From Verrucomicrobia bacterium TMED44 (GTDB lineage: Bacteria > Verrucomicrobiota > Verrucomicrobiia > Opitutales > Seribacteraceae), in the NCBI GenBank assembly GCA_002168015.1, contig NHCX01000064.1:11141-17228 (forward strand): a stretch of DNA of 6,088 bases, given 5' to 3'. Positions within the stretch are counted from its first letter, which is position 1. Every line of letters begins with the position of its first letter. Shown here in pieces: positions 1 through 5,451 of this stretch. The position numbers and the translations under genes are program-made. The notes below the pieces were generated by a model. It saw nothing but the letters and a program-made list of their open reading frames with translations, was not told the DNA's origin and did no database searches.

Positions 1-591
1 GGTCGTTTAGTAAATCCCAAAGCAAGTCTACGATTTGATTCATTCTCTGAAGTGATGAAGGGAAATCTCGACGGTCCCGTAATCGTTCCTAATGACTTGG
101 AGAAAAGTCGACTGTACTCTGTTTTGAACCTCCCAGAAGATAACGATTTATTCATGCCGCCTAAAGGTGGCCCGATGGATCAAGAGCAAAAAGATGTAAT
201 AAAAAGGTGGATTGAAGAAGGTGCCCAACCCTCTAAAAACAGTGTATCTGCTACTCAGGGAGGAATCCCTGCCCCTGATGAGCCCGTTAGTTTTACTAAC
301 CATATCTTACCTCTTCTAGAAAAAAGATGCTTGGATTGTCATGGCGAGCCCTATGTGAAAAACGGGCGGACCATTAAACCTAGAGCTGGTCTCCAACTCG
401 ATACTTATGAAATGGTGATCAAAGGCAACCTCGATGGAACAATCGTCACGGCGGGAGACCCAACTGTTAGCACACTTTACCAAGTGGTTGTCCTGCCCGA
501 TGATGACCCTGAACTTATGCCTCCCAAAGGAGACCCCCTTACCGAAGATGAGAGGACCATGATCAAACGATGGATTCTTGAAGGAGCAGGC
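1..591 (+). repeat. Tandem duplication of the PSCyt1 domain, period 363 nt
   Basis: Two copies of one domain lie head to tail with an exact 363-nt (121-codon) offset: the KGNLDG codons start at 58 and 421, and the MPPKG codons at 154 and 517. The surrounding pattern (xxLYxVxxLP, then MPPKG, then IKRWIxEGA) is shared. At the DNA level the copies have diverged, mostly at third positions, so this is an old internal duplication rather than a recent one. By the same offset, the first copy's CxxCH should lie about 35 nt upstream of base 1. Confidence 0.8.
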
Positions 592-1182
592 GAACAGCCT
601 GCAGCCGAAGCAGCGGACCCTAATGCTGCCCCAAAACCTAAAGAGAAAAAAGAACTTGCAACAGGTACGGTTGACGCAAAGACATCCGTTTTGGATATGC
701 TTGCCAAAAGAGTGAGCGTTCCCTCGAAAACCCAAATACAGGCAGCACAAAAGACATACGCATTGGTTACCCAACTTTCTGAAAGAAATCCCCTCCTGCG
801 TGCAGAATTTTCATCTTTTGCAGGTGAAATTGATGACTCAGCTCTTGGTGCTTTAGGTAATATCAAAAATAATATATCTCACCTTGATTTTTCCCGAACA
901 AAAATGACGGATGTAGCGATGCGTGCTGCTGGAGGAATGCAACATTTAACTTGGCTTAGTGCCAGAAGCACCATCGTTTCTGATAACGGTCTAAAGTCTC
1001 TTTCCTCTCTTCAACACCTCACTTACATTAATCTTTCCGAAACAAAAGTCTCCGATCAAGGTCTGAAAATCCTAGCATCCCTCAAAACTCTCAATGAAGT
1101 TTATTTGTGGGGGTCTAAAGTTACAGAAAAAGGTGTTGAATCCTTGCGAGCATCTTTACCAAATGCAAAAATTCTATTTTAA
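1..1182 (+). CDS. Tandem PSCyt1 c-type cytochrome with C-terminal leucine-rich repeats (5' partial)
   Basis: The reading frame is open from base 1 to the TAA at 1180-1182, giving 393 visible residues; the true start lies upstream. There are two planctomycete cytochrome c (PSCyt1) domains. The second, about bases 289-588, has a CLDCH haem-binding motif at 328-342 and a distal MPPKG motif at 517-531, whose Met is probably the other haem ligand. The first is cut by the window edge but keeps its KGNLDG, MPPKG and IKRWI blocks at the same spacing. An Ala/Pro/Lys-rich linker follows (about 590-660). The C-terminal 100 or so residues form four leucine-rich repeats of about 24 residues with a T-x-(M/V)-(S/T)-D-x-(A/G)-(L/M) pattern. 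The protein is presumably exported, since haem is attached to CxxCH outside the cytoplasm, but no signal peptide can be seen here. Redox or ligand role unknown. The PSD1 and DUF1501 partners often found with PSCyt1 are absent. The family call is firm; the function is open. Confidence 0.88.
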   Translation, partial: GRLVNPKASLRFDSFSEVMKGNLDGPVIVPNDLEKSRLYSVLNLPEDNDLFMPPKGGPMDQEQKDVIKRWIEEGAQPSKNSVSATQGGIPAPDEPVSFTNHILPLLEKRCLDCHGEPYVKNGRTIKPRAGLQLDTYEMVIKGNLDGTIVTAGDPTVSTLYQVVVLPDDDPELMPPKGDPLTEDERTMIKRWILEGAGEQPAAEAADPNAAPKPKEKKELATGTVDAKTSVLDMLAKRVSVPSKTQIQAAQKTYALVTQLSERNPLLRAEFSSFAGEIDDSALGALGNIKNNISHLDFSRTKMTDVAMRAAGGMQHLTWLSARSTIVSDNGLKSLSSLQHLTYINLSETKVSDQGLKILASLKTLNEVYLWGSKVTEKGVESLRASLPNAKILF

Positions 1183-1256
1183 TGGAATTTTATCCCCCTA
1201 TTTTTGGGTAATTTGTTATTAATTAGTTATTTCCTTTTTCCAGTACATTTGAAAAG

Positions 1257-1262
1257 TATAAT
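1257..1262 (+). promoter_or_regulatory. Likely -10 box of the sufS promoter
   Basis: A perfect TATAAT lies 36 nt before the sufS start, in an AT-rich 116-bp gap. Transcription would begin near 1269 and leave a leader of about 30 nt. No good TTGACA-like -35 box is found at 16-18 bp spacing; the T-run at 1235-1239 is a poor match. This suggests that sufS is transcribed independently of the cytochrome gene upstream. Confidence 0.45.
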
Positions 1263-1298
1263 TTGCGTTATCCCCTAGCCATTACATTATGATCGCAA

Positions 1299-2528
1299 AT
1301 GGAATATCGCGAGTTTCACATCGATAATATCAGATCTGATTTCCCTGTATTAAACAGAAAAAACAGAGGTAAGCCCCTTGTTTTCTTAGATAACGCTGCT
1401 ACATCCCAAAAACCCACTTGCGTGATTGATGCGATAAGTGGCTACTATAGCACTTCTAACTCCAATGTTCATCGGGGAATTTATGAACTAGCCGAAGATT
1501 CAGAAAATCTCTATCACGAAGCAAGAAGGGTAATTAGCGAAAAATTTAATGCCACTGAAAAACAAACTCTTTTTGTAAGAGGTGCTACTGAGGGGCTAAA
1601 CTTGATAGCTCAGTCTTATGGTCCGCTTGTTTTAGGTCAGGGAGATGAAATGATTCTCAGTGAGATGGAACATCATGCAAATATAGTACCTTGGCAGATG
1701 ATATGCCATAGAGTGGGTGCTCGTATTTTAGTCTGCCCTACTCTATCAGACGGTTCATTAGACCAAAAATGGCTCTTCGATAATCTCAATCGAAAATCTG
1801 TCAAGCTCATCGCAATCACCGCCGTTTCAAATACTCTGGGTACGGTCAATCCTATCGAAAAAATTGTTTCAGAAGCTAGACGCTCGGGAGTGAAAACTGT
1901 TATTGACGGTGCCCAATGTGTTCCACACCAAAAGTTTGACTTTCAAAAAGTCGACTGCGACTTTTTTACTTTTTCGGGTCATAAGATCTACGGTCCCATG
2001 GGTATTGGTGTGGTTCTGGGGAAAACCGAAGCCTTGGAAAAGATGCCTCCTTACCAAGGTGGTGGCGATATGATTGACGAAGTTAGTTTTGAAGGCACAA
2101 CCTATGCCCCTGCACCCCAAAAGTTTGAAGCCGGCACACCTAATGTTGCCGGAGCAATTGGACTAGCCAAAGCCGTAGAATATCTAGATCAATTCGATAT
2201 CCAAGACATTGTAAAACATGAATCAAAACTTCTTGAGATTGCAAGTCATGGACTTTCTGAAATTGATGGTTTTAAGGAGCATGGCATCACCACAGGAAAG
2301 GCTGCTGTATTTTCATTCACAATTGACGGGGTTCATTCCCTTGACCTTGCTACCTTTTTAGATGCACAAGGCATTGCCATTCGGACAGGACATCATTGCT
2401 GCCAACCTTTGATGAAATCCCTTGGAGTGAGTGCCACCGCACGAGCTTCTTTTGCTCTTTACAATACCCAAGAAGAAGCCTCTCAATTTGTAGTGGCAGT
2501 CAGAAAAGCTGTTGATATTTTAAGATAA
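1299..2528 (+). CDS. sufS: SufS-type cysteine desulfurase (class V aminotransferase fold)
   Basis: This is a PLP-dependent enzyme that converts L-cysteine to L-alanine and leaves a persulfide on its own cysteine for iron-sulfur cluster assembly; it is cytoplasmic. The 409 residues match the usual SufS length. Visible landmarks are the N-terminal FLDNAATSQKP block (residues 29-39), EHHAN with His126 expected to stack on PLP, the cofactor-proximal DGAQ (203-206), the SGHK motif with PLP-binding Lys229, the FEAGTPN block (276-282), and RTGHHC with active Cys367, followed by Arg382. These align, with a constant shift of three, to E. coli SufS His123, Lys226, Cys364 and Arg379. The HHC-x-P context marks the SufS/CsdA group rather than IscS/NifS. 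A second cysteine, Cys368, directly follows the catalytic one. The start is the ATG at 1299, with no clear ribosome binding site. No sufBCD or sufE gene is in the window. Confidence 0.93.
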   Translation: MEYREFHIDNIRSDFPVLNRKNRGKPLVFLDNAATSQKPTCVIDAISGYYSTSNSNVHRGIYELAEDSENLYHEARRVISEKFNATEKQTLFVRGATEGLNLIAQSYGPLVLGQGDEMILSEMEHHANIVPWQMICHRVGARILVCPTLSDGSLDQKWLFDNLNRKSVKLIAITAVSNTLGTVNPIEKIVSEARRSGVKTVIDGAQCVPHQKFDFQKVDCDFFTFSGHKIYGPMGIGVVLGKTEALEKMPPYQGGGDMIDEVSFEGTTYAPAPQKFEAGTPNVAGAIGLAKAVEYLDQFDIQDIVKHESKLLEIASHGLSEIDGFKEHGITTGKAAVFSFTIDGVHSLDLATFLDAQGIAIRTGHHCCQPLMKSLGVSATARASFALYNTQEEASQFVVAVRKAVDILR

Positions 2529-2536
2529 GCCCGGGA

Positions 2537-3922
2537 CTACTTTTTAAACCATGGCTGGCGTGCATTTGCCTCTATCTCCTGATCCAAAGCTTTCATCTCA
2601 TCCGATAACCTAGCTACAACTGCTGGTTGTTGGTCGGCAAGATTATTTTGTTCACCCAAGTCATTCGCCAAGTCAAAGAGCATGATCGTTTCTTGCTGAT
2701 TTTTGTTGCGGGATTTTTTTCTTAAAAGCTTCCAATCTTTAGAACGGATGCCTTCCAACTCTCCCCTTGATGTGTAATGAAGGAAAGACTTCCTTGGAGA
2801 CTTTCCCTTGCCGAGCATCAGGTTAGATGCATCAAGTCCATCAATCTTTCTGTCTTTGGGCAGATTTTTCTTGGTAATCGCAGCTAAGCTCGGAAGTAAA
2901 TCAATCGTACCCATCAATTGATCACATTCCGTTCCCGCGGGGATGAGGGATGGTGCCCACATCACACAAGGGACTCGTTGCCCACCTTCAAAGGTTGTGC
3001 CCTTGCCTTCCCTTAATGGTCCAGCTGACCCACCATGATGTTTAAATGGAAGCCACGGTCCATTGTCTGTAGTGTAAATTACTATTGTATTTTTATCGAG
3101 TTTGAGATCTCTAAGAGTGTTTAAAATCCTACCCACTTCAGAATCAATATGTTCAATCACGCAGGTGTAAGCATTTAAAGGGTTAGGATCTCTTATTTCA
3201 TCAGGAACATAAAGTGGAATGTGAGGCATCGAATGGGGCACATAGACAAAAAATGGTGAATCTTTGTTTTTCTTGATAAATGAAATTGCACGGTCTGTGC
3301 ACCTGCGAGTGATGGTTCTTTGATCAACAGGTAATTCGACAATTTTTTCATTTTCGATAAGGGGTGTTTTCCACTTGGTCAAAGTCGATTGAGGATCTTT
3401 CCAAAGAACATCCATGCCATTGGGACCTCCCTTTGGCTTCCCTTTGTTATCTGGATGATTCATATCGTTAGAATATGGAATGCCGAAATAATGATCGAAC
3501 CCGTTTTGCCTAGGCAAAGTTTCTGGATGATGCCCGAGATGCCACTTGCCATAGCACGCAGTGGCATAACCAAGTGATTTAAAGTGGTCGGCCATGGTAT
3601 ATTCGTTTGGATTCAAACCCTTGGTTGAACTGGGAAAAAGGACATGTTGATGCATGCCAACCCGCTTAGGGTAACAACCAGTCAAAAGAGCTGCCCGAGA
3701 AGGTGTGCAAACCGGAGAAGCGACCATAAAGCTAGTAAACCTACGGCCTTCTTTGGCCATTTGGTCGATATGAGGAGTTTTAATTTTTTGGGAACCAAAA
3801 CATCCTAAATCTCCATATCCTTGATCGTCTGCAAAAATGAGAACAACATTAAAGTTATTTTTATCGGCATGAACATTAGGAAAAAAGGAAAGACCTGTTA
3901 AAAAGAAAAGAATAAATTTCAT
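2537..3922 (-). CDS. Exported type I sulfatase (arylsulfatase A / GALNS-like)
   Basis: A sulfatase of the alkaline phosphatase superfamily that hydrolyses sulfate esters. Counting from the ATG at 3922-3920 it has 461 residues. It starts with a signal peptide (MKF, a hydrophobic run, probable cleavage after VHA at residue 18). The core motifs are present: FADDQGYGD with metal-binding Asp32 and Asp33, CTPSR with Cys72 as the site of formylglycine modification, ACYGKWHLG with Lys126 and His128, PHSMPH with His234, TTDNG with Asp286 and Asn287, and a lysine in REGKG (Lys307). The C-terminal small domain has the usual IRSKDWKLL strand. The Cys-type motif requires a formylglycine-generating enzyme or anSME, neither of which is in the window. 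The same frame runs on upstream to a TTG at 3958 and an ATG at 3955, but the extra acidic residues before MKF would spoil the signal peptide; the ATG at 3928 is an alternative two codons earlier. The substrate cannot be told from sequence; a sulfated polysaccharide or glycosaminoglycan is likely. Confidence 0.93.
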   Translation of the reverse strand: MKFILFFLTGLSFFPNVHADKNNFNVVLIFADDQGYGDLGCFGSQKIKTPHIDQMAKEGRRFTSFMVASPVCTPSRAALLTGCYPKRVGMHQHVLFPSSTKGLNPNEYTMADHFKSLGYATACYGKWHLGHHPETLPRQNGFDHYFGIPYSNDMNHPDNKGKPKGGPNGMDVLWKDPQSTLTKWKTPLIENEKIVELPVDQRTITRRCTDRAISFIKKNKDSPFFVYVPHSMPHIPLYVPDEIRDPNPLNAYTCVIEHIDSEVGRILNTLRDLKLDKNTIVIYTTDNGPWLPFKHHGGSAGPLREGKGTTFEGGQRVPCVMWAPSLIPAGTECDQLMGTIDLLPSLAAITKKNLPKDRKIDGLDASNLMLGKGKSPRKSFLHYTSRGELEGIRSKDWKLLRKKSRNKNQQETIMLFDLANDLGEQNNLADQQPAVVARLSDEMKALDQEIEANARQPWFKK

Positions 3923-4024
3923 GACCATATCATCATCTATTAGACCGATATCCATCAAGAAATAAATTCACAACCGACTTCCTTTTCCTTGCGACCTTCC
4001 TAAACAGAAACAGTATTTGTACTT
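3923..4024. promoter_or_regulatory. Divergent intergenic region between sulfatase and VOC genes
   Basis: This 102-bp region must hold the starts of two opposite transcripts. On the plus strand a TTGCGA (3989-3994) lies about 18 bp before a poor GTATTT/TATTTG -10 candidate that ends just before the VOC start codon, so that transcript would be nearly leaderless. No strong sigma-70 pair is seen for the sulfatase strand. There is no obvious palindromic operator. The promoter role is inferred from gene layout only. Confidence 0.3.
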
Positions 4025-4585
4025 ATGATTTATTACATAAGATTACTTCATCTGTCTATTCTTCTTCTGGTTTCATCTTTTGCATGGGGATCAGCCAATT
4101 TTTCCTCCCAGACTATTGATCTTGGAGTCGTGGTCACTGATATCGAAAAGTCTCTGGATTTTTATAAGCAAGTCGTAGGCTTTTCTGAAAAAAACGGATT
4201 TGAAGTAAAAGGAAACTTCCCAAAAAAAGTGGGTCTTACTGATGGAACCCCGTTGACCATCCATGTTCTAACTCTGGGAGAAGATGAATATGCAACAAAA
4301 CTCAAACTTATGCAGGTTTCGTCTTCGAAACCCAGTCGTCAAATCAAGCAACCTTTCATTCATACTATTACTGGTTTTTCTTACATTACAATATTCGTAA
4401 AAGATGTGGATCAGGTCCTCACCAATGCAAAAAAGCATGGTTATGACGCCTATGCACAAAGCCCTCAAACGCTCCCCCAAGGACTTCCGCAAGATGTTTG
4501 TCTTCTCATGCTTAAGGATCCGGATGGTAACTTCGTGGAGATCGTTGGCCCAAATACGAAGGTATTAAGAACAAAAAATAAGTAA
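4025..4585 (+). CDS. Exported VOC-family (glyoxalase/bleomycin-resistance fold) protein
   Basis: A 186-residue protein with an N-terminal signal peptide: a short n-region with Arg6, a hydrophobic run over residues 7-20, and likely cleavage after GSA at 24. The mature part is one VOC unit made of two beta-alpha-beta-beta-beta halves. The first is recognised by LGVVVTDIEKSLDFYKQVVGF (residues 33-53) and the second by ITIFVKDVDQVLTNAKKHG (121-139), ending in the typical LKDPDGNFVEIVGP (163-176). VOC proteins include glyoxalase I, dioxygenases, epimerases and drug-binding proteins, and most are cytoplasmic. Here the metal-ligand positions at the start of each half, usually His, appear to be Asp32 and Tyr120, whereas Glu172 is kept, so a standard metal-dependent activity is doubtful. 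It is divergent from the sulfatase gene. The fold call is strong; function and substrate are unknown. The ATG at 4025 is chosen because it gives the signal peptide. Confidence 0.85.
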   Translation: MIYYIRLLHLSILLLVSSFAWGSANFSSQTIDLGVVVTDIEKSLDFYKQVVGFSEKNGFEVKGNFPKKVGLTDGTPLTIHVLTLGEDEYATKLKLMQVSSSKPSRQIKQPFIHTITGFSYITIFVKDVDQVLTNAKKHGYDAYAQSPQTLPQGLPQDVCLLMLKDPDGNFVEIVGPNTKVLRTKNK

Positions 4586-4620
4586 TTTTTTCGAACAAAT
4601 GCCTAACTGAATTTTCAATC

Positions 4621-4635
4621 GGCATGATTTATGCC
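4621..4635. repeat. Short perfect inverted repeat GGCAT/ATGCC
   Basis: Five-base arms around a five-base loop, 36 nt after the VOC stop codon. The right arm overlaps the left arm of the larger inverted repeat at 4626-4655, so in RNA the two hairpins could not form together. The stem is short and is not followed by a clean U-run, so a terminator role is weak. Confidence 0.4.
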
Positions 4636-4655
4636 AGTACTATTTTGCATAAATC
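4626..4655. repeat. Nine-base perfect inverted repeat, GATTTATGC / GCATAAATC
   Basis: The arms are at 4626-4634 and 4647-4655, separated by 12 bases, with arm centres 21 bp apart, about two helical turns. It lies 79 bp before the phosphatase-like gene and about 41 bp upstream of that gene's likely -10 box. It could be a binding site for a dimeric regulator or an RNA hairpin at the end of the VOC transcript. No U-tract follows the right arm, which argues against a classical intrinsic terminator. Confidence 0.5.
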
Positions 4656-4696
4656 TTACAATTATAGTCTCGAAATTTGTATCTAAAGCTATAAGA

Positions 4697-4702
4697 TATA
4701 AT
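4697..4702 (+). promoter_or_regulatory. Likely -10 box for the phosphatase-like gene
   Basis: A perfect TATAAT within an AT-rich stretch (4690-4710), giving a predicted start near 4709 and a leader of about 25 nt to the ATG at 4734. The -35 position at 17-bp spacing (AATTTG) is poor, and the AT-rich context makes a chance match possible. Confidence 0.38.
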
Positions 4703-4733
4703 AATATACTTAAGTCACTAACTTGGCGGTAAC

Positions 4734-5381
4734 ATGACAAACAAAAATAAATTAAAATTCTCTCCTCTCTTCCCAAACTCTCCACCTACTGAGAGCTCCC
4801 CCATAAGCTCGAATAATTTGGTAGATGCCCAAAAGCCTCTCTTGCCAAAACAGTCCGGTAACTCACTTGATCATCGCTATCAATCAGATGACTCGTACAC
4901 GATTCTATTTTTAAGCAAAAGGGGTATGTCCAGATCACCCTTGGCAAGGGAAGTCCTTCGGGAAAAAATTAGCCGGTCCCCTTTCTTCGGTAAATATCGT
5001 GTTTCTTCACGCGGGGTTACCCAAGCATACGATCAATGTCCCATTGATGGTAACCTAAGAACATATGCAGATAAACTAGGGTATGTTTTGCAAGGTTATT
5101 CCCGCTTCGCCACTTTACCTGATTTGGCTCAGGCCGACTTGCTTATTCCTTTAGACCATGAAAGTGATGATTTCACAAAAGTTCATCGCCACGCTCTGCG
5201 AGGAAAAGTTCAATCATTTGGAACCTTTTTACCCGCAGGCAGCTCCCCCTTTGTTGACGATCCGTACGACCGTGACGAAGATGTCAGCACCGAAGAAACT
5301 TACAATGAGATTATTCATTACATTAGATTGGGTTGTTCGAAAATATTGCTAGAGATACCTTCTTTAATTTCAAAAGACTGA
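4734..5381 (+). CDS. Low-molecular-weight protein tyrosine phosphatase homologue lacking catalytic cysteine
   Basis: A 215-residue cytoplasmic protein. Residues 1-53 are a Ser/Pro/Asn-rich, probably disordered extension; residues 55-207 match the LMW-PTP fold. The P-loop, normally C-x4-C-R-S after a hydrophobic strand, reads LSKRGMSRSP (60-69), so the nucleophilic Cys is Ser61 and the second Cys is Ser66, while Arg67 and Ser68 remain. The fold then continues with SSRGV (91-95), a PIDGNLRTYADKLGY helix (103-117), and DDPYDRDE (175-182), which keeps the DPY general-acid motif with Asp176. The C-terminal helix YNEIIHYIRLGC also fits. Normal members use the Cys to dephosphorylate phosphotyrosine or, in the related ArsC enzymes, to reduce arsenate; neither is expected here. 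A binding or pseudo-enzyme role is inferred. The start ATG at 4734 has only a weak GGCGGT before it. The only other internal Met, residue 65, lies inside the P-loop and cannot be the start, so the extension is probably real unless a non-ATG start is used. Confidence 0.82.
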   Translation: MTNKNKLKFSPLFPNSPPTESSPISSNNLVDAQKPLLPKQSGNSLDHRYQSDDSYTILFLSKRGMSRSPLAREVLREKISRSPFFGKYRVSSRGVTQAYDQCPIDGNLRTYADKLGYVLQGYSRFATLPDLAQADLLIPLDHESDDFTKVHRHALRGKVQSFGTFLPAGSSPFVDDPYDRDEDVSTEETYNEIIHYIRLGCSKILLEIPSLISKD

Positions 5382-5451
5382 TTTTCTTGGCCCATCATCT
5401 CACCCTTTTGGGTCCGCCCCATGGCGATCCATCATTTTCATTGTTCGTGGC

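Noticed and set aside
316..866. Two overlapping long minus-strand open frames opposite the cytochrome gene
   Set aside because: They lie wholly antisense to a clear PSCyt1 coding region, have no recognisable domains, and their composition (Cys/Phe/Ser-rich) is typical of shadow frames.
1191..1211. C-run and G-run after the cytochrome gene as a terminator hairpin
   Set aside because: Only three C-G pairs can form and the flanks mismatch; any stem would be very weak.
2528..2539. CCCGGG palindrome between sufS and the sulfatase as a bidirectional terminator
   Set aside because: The six-base palindrome leaves no room for a loop, and the flanking bases do not pair well enough to make a stem with a U-tail.
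3389..3577. Small plus-strand open frame inside the sulfatase gene
   Set aside because: It is antisense to a conserved sulfatase segment and shows no family features.
3923..3958. Upstream extension of the sulfatase to the TTG at 3958 or ATG at 3955
   Set aside because: It would add an acidic stretch (DIGLIDDD) before MKF and bury the signal peptide; starting at 3922 (or 3928) gives a normal signal sequence.
5158..5352. 64-codon plus-strand frame inside the phosphatase-like gene
   Set aside because: It is an out-of-frame shadow of the conserved LMW-PTP C-terminal region, with no features of its own.
5402..5413. ACCC-TTTT-GGGT hairpin before the sialidase-family gene
   Set aside because: A four-base stem with mismatched flanks and no U-run; likely to occur by chance.
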